A stretch of DNA of 33,511 bases from Oscillospiraceae bacterium (GCA_015067525.1 SVMH01000020.1:1-33511), one strand, 5' to 3'. Counted from the stretch's first letter, positions 24,497 to 32,864 are shown. Notes: generated by a model not told the origin, from the letters alone. Numbers and translations are program-made.

Positions 24497-26572
24497 TCAC
24501 TCCACGCCGCGGTAGAAAAGGCCGCGGGTGTAGTCCTCGGGGGTATAGTCGTTCCGGCCCAGATACCGGCGGAAGATGCGCACGCACTCCTCCGGCGACT
24601 CGGTGGTGAAGCGCAGGCGGGCCCAGCGCAGGCCGGCGGTGCGATACTCCGGCTTGTCGGCGAGGAACAGCGTCTTGCTGTTTTCGATCTCGTTGCGGCA
24701 GCCGTACACGCGCATGAGAGGGAAGCGGGCGCCGGTGCGGTCAGAGAGATAGTTGTCATTCTGGCAGTTGCAGCCCACATTGTTGGAAATGACGCAGTTC
24801 TCCATCACCATCAGGGGCAGGCGGCCGTAGACGATGGCCTCGCAGGGCAGGTATTTGCGCAGGCCCCGCAGCTGCTGATGCCGCAGCTCAAAGGAGACGG
24901 TGGCGCCGGAAAGCCCCTGCTGACGCAGGAAGAGGAGGGCGCGGGAGTTGAACACATTCATACCGAAGTCGCCGCGGACTTCCAGATCCAGACCTTCCAC
25001 GATGGGCAGATGGCCCAGATTGTTGACGGCCACGCCGCTCAGGTGGGGTGTGGTCTCCAGAATACGGCGGAACTTGGCTTCGTCCTGCGTGCGGAACACA
25101 CGGGGCAGCACGGCGCAGAAGCGGGTGCGGCCGGCGTAGGGCGCCAGATCCACCTGATCCAGCAGCTCCAGCGGGAGATAGACCCACTCGGGGCCGCAGG
25201 CGATCAGTTCGTCCGTCAGCTGTTCGGGTTTGGCGATGGAGCAGGTGAAGCCCATGGGGGCGGCCTGTTCTTCCGCCTCGGGCAGGGGAGCGGCATCCAG
25301 TTCGCGCCGCCGGTCGGTCAGCGTGTTTTCCAGCAGCTCTGTCAAAGCGGAGAGGGCGTCGCGGCGCAGGGCGTTGATGGCGCCGGCACTGAGCATGAGG
25401 TCATCGTCCAGCTCCGTGGAAATTTCTTTGGCGGTGAACACGGTGCCGCCGGTTTTGCTGAGGCGGGTTTTCAGCTCATCCTCCGTCAGGGAGCGGCTGC
25501 GAGCGGCCTCGGGTACGGGGCCCTCCGCCGCGGCACGCAGCCCGCGGGCCTCCACCGTCAGGGTGGCCGGTTGGCCTGCCAGAATGCGGCAGTGCATGGT
25601 CACGTCCACGCGGCGCATGTCCTCTTTTTCGTAGGCGGCCTTGGCAGCGGCGAACAGCTCCTTGGGCTCGGGGGTGTTTTCCGGACGGGTGCCGAACATG
25701 CCCTTGCCCTTCTTGCCCTGATAGTACCAGTCGGTGAAGCCGCTGCGGGAAAAGGCGTCGTAAAGCTGCTGCTGCTCTTCGCGGGTGGGTTTGCGGTTTT
25801 CGTCCACCAGACGGCGGTAGATGGAGGTGATGACAGCCACGTATTCCGGCCGCTTCATGCGGCCTTCCAGCTTCAGACAGGCAACGCCCATGTCCGACAT
25901 CTCCTGCAGGGAGGCGGAGAGATTGGCATCCTTGAGGCTGAGAGGATAGGTGTTTCTGGCCGGCGCGTTGACGCCGTAAGGCAGGCGGCAGGGCTGAGCG
26001 CAGCGCCCGCGGTTGCCGCTGCGCGAGCCGATCAGCGCGCTCATGGCGCACTGGCCGGAATAGCACATGCACAGCGCGCCGTGGGCAAAGGTTTCCACCT
26101 CGGCGCTGCAGCCGCGGCAGACCTCCGCGATCTCATCGCGGGACATTTCACGGGCCAAAACCACCCGCTCCATACCCAGCTGCGCGGCTTTTTGCGCGCC
26201 GCCCAGACTCATCAGACTCATCTGGGTGCTGGCGTGCACCGGCAGATCCGGCGCCACTTCCCGGGCCAGCGTGAAAACGCCCCAGTCCTGCACCAGAACG
26301 GCGTCCACGCCGCAGCGGCTGGCAAGGCGCAGCAGATCTGCCGCCTCGTCCAGCTCCCGGTCACCCAGCAGCGTGTTGAGTGTCAGATAAACCCTGGTAC
26401 CCCGCAAATGGCAATACTGCACCGCCGCCAAAAGGTCTTCGGGTGCGAAGTTTTTGGCGCTGCGTCGTGCGTTGAAGGTGCCAACGCCCAGATAAACGGC
26501 GTCGGCTCCGTTTTGCACTGCCGCCACCATGGAATCCCACGAGCCGGCAGGGGACAGGACTTCGGGTCTCAT
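24497..26572 (-). CDS. U32 peptidase-family protein (RNA hydroxylation type) with DUF3656-like C-terminus
   Basis: A 691-residue protein of the collagenase-like U32 family. The N-terminal barrel starts PEVLSPAGSWDSMVAAVQNGADAVYLG and has the family signature ETFAHGALCMCYSGQC; five Cys (168, 170, 175, 191, 195) are positioned for the iron-sulphur site known in TrhP and RlhA, which hydroxylate tRNA U34 and 23S rRNA. The long second half (about 330-691) includes a DUF3656-like region. Exact RNA target unknown; a true protease role is less likely. ATG 26572 overlaps the zapA stop as ATGA. Confidence 0.88.
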   Translation of the reverse strand: MRPEVLSPAGSWDSMVAAVQNGADAVYLGVGTFNARRSAKNFAPEDLLAAVQYCHLRGTRVYLTLNTLLGDRELDEAADLLRLASRCGVDAVLVQDWGVFTLAREVAPDLPVHASTQMSLMSLGGAQKAAQLGMERVVLAREMSRDEIAEVCRGCSAEVETFAHGALCMCYSGQCAMSALIGSRSGNRGRCAQPCRLPYGVNAPARNTYPLSLKDANLSASLQEMSDMGVACLKLEGRMKRPEYVAVITSIYRRLVDENRKPTREEQQQLYDAFSRSGFTDWYYQGKKGKGMFGTRPENTPEPKELFAAAKAAYEKEDMRRVDVTMHCRILAGQPATLTVEARGLRAAAEGPVPEAARSRSLTEDELKTRLSKTGGTVFTAKEISTELDDDLMLSAGAINALRRDALSALTELLENTLTDRRRELDAAPLPEAEEQAAPMGFTCSIAKPEQLTDELIACGPEWVYLPLELLDQVDLAPYAGRTRFCAVLPRVFRTQDEAKFRRILETTPHLSGVAVNNLGHLPIVEGLDLEVRGDFGMNVFNSRALLFLRQQGLSGATVSFELRHQQLRGLRKYLPCEAIVYGRLPLMVMENCVISNNVGCNCQNDNYLSDRTGARFPLMRVYGCRNEIENSKTLFLADKPEYRTAGLRWARLRFTTESPEECVRIFRRYLGRNDYTPEDYTRGLFYRGVE

Positions 26573-26883
26573 TTGCGGCTCTGGGCCTTGAAGAGCTGGC
26601 GCTTGAGCTCGGAGATCTCGGCCTTGGCCTGTGCGGCCTCGTCCAGATAGGTCTTGAGCTGGCGGCGCAGATTCTCCGCGCTCTCCTGCGCCTTGAAAAG
26701 CTCATCAGCGATGTTCACGGCGGCCAGAACGGCGGCGTCGCCGCGGCCCATGTGGGCGGCGTCCATCAGTTCGGACATTTTTTTATCAACCAGCGCGCCC
26801 ACCTTTTCCATGTAGGCGGAGCTCTCTTCTGCCACCAGAGTGTACTCCTCGCCGCAGATGCTCATAGTCACACGATTTGCCAT
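26569..26883 (-). CDS. zapA: Cell division protein ZapA
   Basis: A 104-residue ZapA: N-terminal globular part NRVTMSICGEEYTLVAEES, VDKKMSEL and VLAAVNIADEL, then a coiled-coil tail (about 65-104). ZapA bundles FtsZ filaments. ATG 26883 follows AGGAGG. It heads the operon that continues with the U32 gene, dut, maf, mreC, mreD and PBP2. Confidence 0.9.
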   Translation of the reverse strand: MANRVTMSICGEEYTLVAEESSAYMEKVGALVDKKMSELMDAAHMGRGDAAVLAAVNIADELFKAQESAENLRRQLKTYLDEAAQAKAEISELKRQLFKAQSRK

Positions 26884-26939
26884 AACGACCTCCTGTATTT
26901 ATCTGTATATCGTTATCGGGATATAGTAATACAGAATTT

Positions 26940-26948
26940 ATTATAGCA
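26940..26948 (-). promoter_or_regulatory. Candidate extended -10 promoter of the zapA operon
   Basis: Minus strand TGC-TATAAT (26948-26940), 57 bases before the zapA start. The -35 region is poor and is overlapped by an inverted repeat TTTCC-N5-GGAAA (26953-26967). Confidence 0.55.
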
Positions 26949-27015
26949 CAAATTTCCGCGCGGGAAAGCACTTTTCATCGAAAAGAAGAAATTTGTGAAA
27001 AAGTCTCCGCCGCCC

Positions 27016-27044
27016 TTTACGAAAAGCGGGTTTTCATGTAGAAT
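27016..27044 (+). promoter_or_regulatory. Candidate promoter of the dnaD-like operon
   Basis: -35 TTTACG (27016-27021), 17-base spacer, -10 TAGAAT (27039-27044), 42 bases before the start. Confidence 0.55.
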
Positions 27045-27086
27045 GAAAGGGAAATTTTCGCCGGTGCGGAGAGGAGGGCGGGAGCC

Positions 27087-27983
27087 TTGAGCGGATATAT
27101 CGTGCGCGACGAAGGGAAAAGCGTTGTGCTGACGGCGGACGCGGTGGAGCGTCTGGTGACCTGCGGCAACGGCGACGCCGCCCTGCTGTATCTGGAGCTG
27201 CAGCGGCTGGGTACGGGCGTCACGGCGCAGCAGATGATGCAGCGTCTGCGCTGGAGCCAGCTGCGGCTGGACACCGCCGAGGCGGAGCTGCAGCGTCTGG
27301 GTTTGCTGCCCGGCGCTGTGGAGCGCAAGCTGCCGGATCCGGCGGATGAAAAGCCGGTCTATACCGCCGCCGACCTTGCCGAAATGCTGCAGGGGGACGG
27401 CGCGTTTAAAATGCTGGTGCCGCAGGTGGAAGAGAAGCTGGGCAAAAAGCTGAAAACCGCCGACTTGCAGATCCTGGCGGGCCTCTATGACGATCTGGGA
27501 TTGCCGGCGGATGTGATCTACCTGCTGGTGAGCCACTGCGTCACCCGCGCCGAGCGGCGCTACGGCCCCGGCCGCCGGCCCACCATGCGTCAGGTGGAAA
27601 AAGAAGGCTACTACTGGGCCCGGTTAGGCCTTTTCGATCAGGACAGCGCCGCCGCCTACCTGAAAAACTGCGCCCTGCGGGATGAGCAGATGGGCCAGTA
27701 CATGCAGGTGCTGGGTCTGGGCAATCGCCGTCCGGTGGAGAGCGAGGAGCGCTATATCCGCAGCTGGATGGACATGGGCTTCGACGCCGAAGCCGTGGCC
27801 CTGGCCTACGACAAGACGGTGTTTTACAAGAAGGAACTGAACTGGCGCTATCTCAACGGCATTCTGCGCCGCTGGGAGGAACAGGGCTGGCATACGGCGG
27901 AGGAGATCCGCCGCAGCGAGGAGAAGAAACCGGCCGTGCAGAAGACGGACAAGCCGGGCCTCGACAAGTATATGAAGTGGTAA
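27087..27983 (+). CDS. DnaD-domain replication initiation protein
   Basis: A 298-residue protein. The N-terminal ~75 residues look like the DnaD/DnaB winged-helix part; two helical DnaD-like segments follow (about 90-190 and 205-280), the last with YLNGILRRWEEQGWHTAEEI, the YxxxIxxxW signature of DnaD C-terminal domains that bind DNA. Such proteins remodel DNA at oriC or restart sites and help load the replicative helicase. The start appears to be TTG 27087 behind GGAGGGCGGGAG. It lies 12 bases before the DnaC/DnaI-like gene, which supports the role. Confidence 0.85.
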   Translation: MSGYIVRDEGKSVVLTADAVERLVTCGNGDAALLYLELQRLGTGVTAQQMMQRLRWSQLRLDTAEAELQRLGLLPGAVERKLPDPADEKPVYTAADLAEMLQGDGAFKMLVPQVEEKLGKKLKTADLQILAGLYDDLGLPADVIYLLVSHCVTRAERRYGPGRRPTMRQVEKEGYYWARLGLFDQDSAAAYLKNCALRDEQMGQYMQVLGLGNRRPVESEERYIRSWMDMGFDAEAVALAYDKTVFYKKELNWRYLNGILRRWEEQGWHTAEEIRRSEEKKPAVQKTDKPGLDKYMKW

Positions 27984-27995
27984 GGAGGGCGGAAA

Positions 27996-28988
27996 ATGTC
28001 CTACGACGGAAAAATCATGCGCCGGGCATTGGCCCGCTTTAATGAGGACAAGCAGCGCCGGCAGCAGCAAAAGGATGAGCGCCGGCAGCGCCTGCACACC
28101 CAGATCCCCCGCCTTGCGCAGATCGAGCAGGAGCTGCGGGGCACCATGTCCCAGATCATCGCCTCGGCCCTCAGCCGCGGCACCGACCCCATGCCTGCCA
28201 TCCGCGTCATCCGAGACAGCAATCTGGAGCTGCAGCAGGAGCGGCGGGAGATCCTGCAGGCCTATGGCTATGCGCCGGACTATCTGGATGAAGAACCCCA
28301 CTGCCCCCTGTGCCGCGACAGCGGCTATCGCGGCAGCGCCGTGTGTGAGTGCCTGCAGGAGTATTATGCCCGCGAGCAGATCGCGGAGCTGTCCCAGCTT
28401 CTGAATATGGGCAGCGAGACCTTTGAGACTTTTGATTTCAACTGGTACGCCACGGAGCGCGGCAATTACCGCCGCGCACCCCGGGAGGTGGCGGAGCGCA
28501 ACTTTGACGTCTGTCAGGATTACGCCCACCAGTTTTCACCCCGCAGCGGCAACCTCCTGCTGTTCGGCGCGCCGGGTTTGGGCAAGACGTTCCTCTCCGC
28601 CTGCATTGCCCGGGTGGTCAGTGAAAACGGCCACAGCGTGGTGTACGACACGGCCGCCCACATCTTTTCCCAGTTCGAGGCGGCCAAGTTCCGCCGCGAC
28701 TATGACGACACCGGCGACGCCGATGTGGCCCGCTATCTGGATTGCGATCTCCTCATTATGGACGATCTGGGCACCGAGATGCTGACCACCTTTGTCCAGA
28801 GCGCTTTTTACCAGATCGTCAACAGCCGCCTTGCCAAGGGCAAGAAGACCATCATTAACACCAACCTGACGCCTGACGAGATCGGTCAGCGCTACGGCGC
28901 CGCCGTCCAGTCCCGCATCGAGGGCGAGTATGAGCTGCTGCCCTTCATCGGTGAGGATATCCGCAAGCTGAAGCGCCAGCGGGGATAA
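27996..28988 (+). CDS. DnaC/DnaI-type helicase-loading AAA+ ATPase
   Basis: A 330-residue protein. A basic coiled N-terminus (1-45), a zinc-binding motif C103, C106, C117, C119 like that of DnaI, and an AAA+ domain with Walker A GAPGLGKT (191-198), Walker B LLIMDD (252-257) and sensor IINTNL near 288. It likely loads the DnaB/DnaC-type helicase with the DnaD protein encoded just upstream. The same ATPase family also contains IstB transposition proteins, but there is no transposase gene and the zinc motif favours DnaI. Good ribosome binding site AAGGAGGG. Confidence 0.9.
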   Translation: MSYDGKIMRRALARFNEDKQRRQQQKDERRQRLHTQIPRLAQIEQELRGTMSQIIASALSRGTDPMPAIRVIRDSNLELQQERREILQAYGYAPDYLDEEPHCPLCRDSGYRGSAVCECLQEYYAREQIAELSQLLNMGSETFETFDFNWYATERGNYRRAPREVAERNFDVCQDYAHQFSPRSGNLLLFGAPGLGKTFLSACIARVVSENGHSVVYDTAAHIFSQFEAAKFRRDYDDTGDADVARYLDCDLLIMDDLGTEMLTTFVQSAFYQIVNSRLAKGKKTIINTNLTPDEIGQRYGAAVQSRIEGEYELLPFIGEDIRKLKRQRG

Positions 28989-28999
28989 GGAGGAGCCGT

Positions 29000-29728
29000 A
29001 TGGATACCATTAAAATCGAAAAAGGCACCGTGAAAATGGTGGCCCACCGCGGCGCCAGCGGACTGGAGCGGGAAAATACCGTCCCTGCCTTTCTGGCTGC
29101 CGGCAACCGCAGCTATTTCGGTGTGGAGACCGACGTGCATAAGACGGCGGACGGCCGCTATGTCATCATCCACGATGAGACGACCTCCCGGGTGACCCGC
29201 GGAGCGGTGAACATCAACGTGGAGGAGAGCTCCTACGATGTCCTGCGGGACATCGTGCTGCCCGATAAGGACGGCACCACCGTGCGCCAGGATATCCGCA
29301 TCCCGCTGCTGGCGGAGTATATCCATATCTGCAAAAAGTACGAAAAAGTCTGCGTTCTGGAGCTGAAGAACCCCTTCTCCCGGCAGGAAATTCGGGATAT
29401 CGTGGCCATCATCCGGGAGTACGGATATCTGGAAAAGGTGATCTTCATCTCCTTTTCGATGGAGAACTGCCTGATCCTGCGGGAGCTGCTGCCCAAGCAG
29501 CCGGTGCAGTGGCTGACCAAGGACGAACTGACAAAGGAACAGGAGGAGATCCTGTGCAGCCGCCGTCTGGGTCTGGACAGCTACTATCCGGTGCTCAATC
29601 GCGGCGTTATTGAACGGCTTCACGCGGCAGGGCTGGAGGTCAACTGTTGGACGGTGGACGATCCGCAGTGGGCGGCCGACCTGATCGCCATGGGCGTGGA
29701 CTACATCACCAGCAATATTCTGGAATAA
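29000..29728 (+). CDS. Glycerophosphodiester phosphodiesterase (GDPD family)
   Basis: A 242-residue cytoplasmic GDPD: AHRGAS (H16, R17), ENT (25-27), ETDVH (E43, D45) and IIHDE (H58) give the metal and catalytic residues; VLELKNP and NCWTVDDP are also family landmarks. It hydrolyses glycerophosphodiesters such as glycerophosphocholine or teichoic-acid glycerol-phosphate. It starts 11 bases after the helicase-loader gene with AAGGAGG, so the replication pair and this lipid/wall enzyme form one operon. Confidence 0.92.
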   Translation: MDTIKIEKGTVKMVAHRGASGLERENTVPAFLAAGNRSYFGVETDVHKTADGRYVIIHDETTSRVTRGAVNINVEESSYDVLRDIVLPDKDGTTVRQDIRIPLLAEYIHICKKYEKVCVLELKNPFSRQEIRDIVAIIREYGYLEKVIFISFSMENCLILRELLPKQPVQWLTKDELTKEQEEILCSRRLGLDSYYPVLNRGVIERLHAAGLEVNCWTVDDPQWAADLIAMGVDYITSNILE

Positions 29729-29760
29729 AAAAATCGGAGCGCACCGCGCTCCGATTTTTT
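29727..29760. terminator. Bidirectional terminator between GDPD and VanZ genes
   Basis: Stem AATCGGAGCG with CGCTCCGATT, A-rich start and T-rich end, so it works on both strands for the convergent genes. Confidence 0.85.
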
Positions 29761-30355
29761 ACGTGTTGCTTTTCTTTCGCAGCAAAGCCGCCAAACACCA
29801 GCCCAGTAAAATACCCAGAGAATTACAAATCAAATCGTCCGTGTCAAAACTGCGCCCTACCACAGGCTGCAAAAGCTCCATAGCCAACGGGATCAGAAGT
29901 GCGGCGGCAGCCATTCTTCTTCCACGCATCCGTGGGAAGACTAACGGCACAAAGATGCCCATGGGGATCAGCATCAAAAAGTTGCCTGCCAGCATCGTGG
30001 TGACCCAAGCGCCGGGCGAGCCTGCGAATTCACCCGTCAGGTAGCGGACAAAGGTAGGAATGAGAACAAAATGTCCAGTGAATAGGCGGGGCGCTGTCCA
30101 ACCGTCAAATCCGGCAACCAGCAGGCAGTACCAAATGTCACCCCAGAAATTAGGCGGCACCAACACCAGATTTACAAGTCCCGTCACATAGCAGACAAAC
30201 ATTGTGCGCAGCAGTTCTGTGTGCCAGACAAAGGGGCGGCTGCGCGTTTTTAAAAAATAATACCGTCCGGCACAGTAGAGAAGCGCTGCGAGGAGCGCCA
30301 CAGGGACGACTTGAAAAAAGAGGCCGGCAACAGAATTGGAGAGGAGAAGACTCAT
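29759..30355 (-). CDS. VanZ-family membrane protein
   Basis: A 198-residue protein with about five membrane segments. The conserved VanZ block GRSFDTDDLICNSLGILLG is near the C-terminus, preceded by NFLMLIPMGIFVPLVFP. VanZ proteins give teicoplanin tolerance in some systems; the role of most chromosomal members is unknown. It is a lone minus-strand gene among plus-strand genes with its own promoter, and it is visibly less G+C-rich than its neighbours, which may point to a separate history. ATG 30355 follows AAAGGAA. Confidence 0.88.
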   Translation of the reverse strand: MSLLLSNSVAGLFFQVVPVALLAALLYCAGRYYFLKTRSRPFVWHTELLRTMFVCYVTGLVNLVLVPPNFWGDIWYCLLVAGFDGWTAPRLFTGHFVLIPTFVRYLTGEFAGSPGAWVTTMLAGNFLMLIPMGIFVPLVFPRMRGRRMAAAALLIPLAMELLQPVVGRSFDTDDLICNSLGILLGWCLAALLRKKSNT

Positions 30356-30376
30356 AAAAGCGATTCCTTTCGCACC

Positions 30377-30418
30377 ATTTGCCTTTGAGTATAGCAGTCA
30401 GCGCCGGGAAAGGCAAAT
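30377..30418. repeat. Inverted repeat framing the VanZ promoter
   Basis: Arms ATTTGCCTTT (30377-30386) and AAAGGCAAAT (30409-30418), perfect over 10 bp, 32 bases apart start to start, with the -10 box between them and the -35 box inside one arm. It looks like a regulator's operator pair. Confidence 0.7.
30388..30416 (-). promoter_or_regulatory. Promoter of the VanZ gene
   Basis: Minus strand -35 TTGCCT (30416-30411), 17-base spacer, -10 TATACT (30393-30388), about 33 bases before the start codon. Confidence 0.7.
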
Positions 30419-30526
30419 TAAGAATCCTTTAAGACTCGCGCAGTAGAAAATTCGATTTCCCGACAGCTTCCAACGGCTTCCGCCCTGTGCGATGGAGTAG
30501 AATGGAGGAAAAAGGAGGGAAATGGC

Positions 30527-31345
30527 ATGAAAGGGAACCAAAAGGGGGAATTTCTGTCCAGCCGCGTCCGCTGGCTGCCGGTGGAGGACATCCGGCCCAA
30601 TCCCCGCCAGCCCCGTCGGGTATTTGATGAGCAGGCTCTGCGGGAACTGGCGGAATCCATCCGCTGCTACGGCGTGCTGCAGCCGCTGACGGTGCGCCGC
30701 GCAGGCGGCGGCTATGAGCTGGTGGCCGGTGAGCGGCGGCTGCGGGCGGCCAAGCTGGCAGGGGAGCGGCAGGTGCCCTGCCTGGTGGTGCAAGTAGGGG
30801 AGGAGGACTCGGCCCTGCTGGCGCTCATTGAAAATCTGCAGCGGCGGGATCTGGACTGCTGGGAGGAGGCGGAAGCCATCGCGCGTCTCATCTCCGCCTA
30901 TCATCTGACGCAGGAGCAGGCGGCGGAAAAGCTGGGCCGTTCCCAACCGGCGGTGGCCAACAAACTGCGCTTGCTGCGCCTGAGTGAAACGGTACGGCAA
31001 TCTCTGCGGCAAAAGGGCCTTTCCGAGCGCCATGCCCGGGCGCTGTTGCGGCTGAGCGATGAGCACCAGCAGCTCTGCGCGCTGGAGGAGATCGCCCGCC
31101 GCGGCTACAACGTGGAGCGCACGGAGCAGTACATCGAAGACCTGCTGCGCCAAAACAGAACGGTGCCGCCCCGGGGGCGCAGCAGCTATATCATCAAGGA
31201 TGTGCGCTTGTTCCTCAACAGCGTGGACCGCGGCCTTGGCATCATGCGCCAGGCGGGTGTGGCGGCGCAGCTGGGGCGGCAGGACACGGACGAAGAGATC
31301 CTGCTGACCATCCGTATCCCCAAAAGAAGGAAGCTGGAAGCGTGA
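30527..31345 (+). CDS. noc: Noc-like nucleoid occlusion protein (ParB paralogue)
   Basis: A 272-residue ParB/Noc-family protein with CTP motifs AGERRLRAA (67-75) and ENLQRRDLD (102-110). In the recognition region it has Q140, K146, R151 and R168, at the places where ParB proteins that read parS have R, T/A, A/K and G and Noc proteins have Q, K, K and R. This suggests it reads a Noc-type site and not parS. It lacks the GLGKGL ParA peptide. The typical N-terminal amphipathic membrane helix of Noc is not evident in the short MKGNQKGEFLSSRVRW start. ATG 30527 follows AAAGGAGGG. It precedes mnmE, as is common for noc near the mnmE-mnmG-rsmG genes. Confidence 0.85.
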   Translation: MKGNQKGEFLSSRVRWLPVEDIRPNPRQPRRVFDEQALRELAESIRCYGVLQPLTVRRAGGGYELVAGERRLRAAKLAGERQVPCLVVQVGEEDSALLALIENLQRRDLDCWEEAEAIARLISAYHLTQEQAAEKLGRSQPAVANKLRLLRLSETVRQSLRQKGLSERHARALLRLSDEHQQLCALEEIARRGYNVERTEQYIEDLLRQNRTVPPRGRSSYIIKDVRLFLNSVDRGLGIMRQAGVAAQLGRQDTDEEILLTIRIPKRRKLEA

Positions 31346-31382
31346 AAAAGAGCCGCAGCCGCTGAAGCTGCGGCTCTTTTGT
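31346..31382 (+). terminator. Terminator of noc
   Basis: Stem AAAAGAGCCGCAGC (31346-31359) with GCTGCGGCTCTTTT (31367-31380), 7-base loop. Confidence 0.88.
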
Positions 31383-31403
31383 CTGGTAATTGCTGTCATC
31401 TTG

Positions 31404-31412
31404 TGGTAAAAT
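31404..31412 (+). promoter_or_regulatory. Candidate extended -10 promoter of mnmE
   Basis: TGG-TAAAAT 24 bases before the start codon, without a clear -35 box. Confidence 0.35.
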
Positions 31413-31435
31413 AACAAAAAAGGGAGGTGCAGGCT

Positions 31436-32800
31436 ATGCATGATACCATTGCCGCCATCGCCACCGCCCGCGCCCCCAGTGCGATCGGTATTCTGCGGCT
31501 GACGGGGCCGGAAACGGTGTCTGTTCTCGATCGGGTGTTTCGCCCCAAGGGCCGCCCCATGTCCGCGCGGAATGACCGTGTGATGGTGCTGGGCGATGTG
31601 CTGGACAAGTCCGGCCGCAGTGTGGACAGCGGCCTCGCGGTGCTCTTCCGCGGCCCCAACAGCTATACCGGCGAGGACTGCGCCGAGATCCACTGCCACG
31701 GTTCGCCGGTGGTGCTGCAGGAGGTGCTGCTGAGCCTCTTTGCCGCCGGTGCCCGCCAGGCCAAGGGCGGCGAATTCACCCAGCGTGCCTTCCTCAACGG
31801 CCGCATGGATCTCATTCAGGCGGAATCTGTGGTGGACCTCATTGACGCCGAGACGGCCGAAGCCGCCCGTCACGCGGTGGCCCAGCTCTCCGGTGCCCTC
31901 AGCCGCGGCGTGGAGGAGATCTACGACGCCCTGATGGACATTACCTCCCGTTTTTACGCCGTGGTGGACTATCCCGACGAGGATATTGAGGAGCTGCAGC
32001 GCGAGACTATGGTGGCGACGCTTGCGTCCGCCGAGGGAAAGCTGAAAGATCTGCTGGCCACCTTTGACCGCGGCCGCATTTTGAAGCAGGGCCTGCCCGC
32101 CGTGATCCTCGGCAAGCCCAATGCGGGAAAATCTTCCCTCCTCAACGCCCTGCTGGGCTATGACCGGGCCATCGTCACCGATGTGGCCGGCACCACCCGC
32201 GACACGGTGGAGGAAAAGGTGCCGCTGGGCCGGGTGCTGCTGCGCCTTTGCGATACCGCCGGTATTCGGCAGAGCGGGGATGTGGTGGAGCAGTTGGGTG
32301 TGGAACGCAGCCGCCGTGCCGCGCAAAATGCACAGTTGGCGCTGCTGGTGATCGACGCGTCCCGCCCCTTGAGCGGGGAGGACGAGGAGGCGATGGCGCT
32401 GGCGGAGAGCGTGCCGCAGGTGGTGGTGGCTCTCAATAAAACCGATTTGCCCTGCGCTGTTGACGAAGCAGCCCTCTGCAGCCGCTTTGCCCGTGTGGTT
32501 TCGGTGTGCGCCAAGACCGGCGAGGGCCTTGCGCAGCTGACGGAGACCATCGAGGCGCTCTACCCGCTGGGCGATGTGCCCCGGGGCGAGCTGCTGACCA
32601 ATGCCCGTCAGGCCGACGCTGTGGGCCGCGCGCTGCAATCCGTGTCCGCTGCGCGGGAAGCACTGGATCTGGGCATGACGCCGGATGTGGTGCTCACCGA
32701 CGCCGAAGCGGCACTGGAAGCTCTGGGCGAGCTCAATGGCAAGAGCATCCGCGAAGATCTGGTGGCTACCATCTTCTCCCGTTTCTGTGTGGGCAAGTAA
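31436..32800 (+). CDS. mnmE: tRNA uridine-5-carboxymethylaminomethyl modification GTPase MnmE
   Basis: A 454-residue MnmE (TrmE). The N-terminal tetrahydrofolate-binding domain (1-118), a helical domain with the GTPase inserted (about 215-375: GKPNAGKSS 226-234, DTAG 273-276, NKTD), and the C-terminal FCVGK with the essential Cys451. With MnmG it modifies U34 of several tRNAs. ATG 31436 is chosen (GGGAGG eight bases upstream); the GTG at 31427 overlaps that site. mnmG, its usual neighbour, is not downstream here; a DegV gene follows instead. Confidence 0.95.
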   Translation: MHDTIAAIATARAPSAIGILRLTGPETVSVLDRVFRPKGRPMSARNDRVMVLGDVLDKSGRSVDSGLAVLFRGPNSYTGEDCAEIHCHGSPVVLQEVLLSLFAAGARQAKGGEFTQRAFLNGRMDLIQAESVVDLIDAETAEAARHAVAQLSGALSRGVEEIYDALMDITSRFYAVVDYPDEDIEELQRETMVATLASAEGKLKDLLATFDRGRILKQGLPAVILGKPNAGKSSLLNALLGYDRAIVTDVAGTTRDTVEEKVPLGRVLLRLCDTAGIRQSGDVVEQLGVERSRRAAQNAQLALLVIDASRPLSGEDEEAMALAESVPQVVVALNKTDLPCAVDEAALCSRFARVVSVCAKTGEGLAQLTETIEALYPLGDVPRGELLTNARQADAVGRALQSVSAAREALDLGMTPDVVLTDAEAALEALGELNGKSIREDLVATIFSRFCVGK

Positions 32801-32821
32801 TTCATGGACGAATTGTTAAAA

Positions 32822-32853
32822 TTTTCAACACTCTCTTTTCTTTTTGTTGAAAA
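32822..32853 (+). repeat. Inverted repeat upstream of the DegV gene
   Basis: TTTTCAAC (32822-32829) and GTTGAAAA (32846-32853); a further TTGTTGAA copy lies at 32876-32883 beside the ribosome binding site. It may be an operator or a weak mnmE terminator (no T-run follows). Confidence 0.4.
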
Positions 32854-32855
32854 AG

Positions 32856-32864
32856 TGGTATGAT
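32856..32864 (+). promoter_or_regulatory. Candidate extended -10 promoter of the DegV gene
   Basis: TGG-TATGAT, 32 bases before the start codon, with only a T-rich -35 region. Confidence 0.5.

Noticed and set aside
24455-26650. Very long open frame (731 codons) on the plus strand opposite the U32 gene
   Set aside because: It is antisense to a clear family member, low in complexity (Gly, Ala, His, Gln, Val rich) and typical of G+C-rich antisense frames; no family match or ribosome binding site.
27996-28988. IstB-type transposition ATPase
   Set aside because: There is no transposase or terminal repeat; the DnaI-like zinc motif and the DnaD neighbour favour a helicase loader.
32822-32853. Terminator of mnmE
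   Set aside because: The stem is weak, the loop is 16 bases and no T-run follows; kept only as an inverted repeat.
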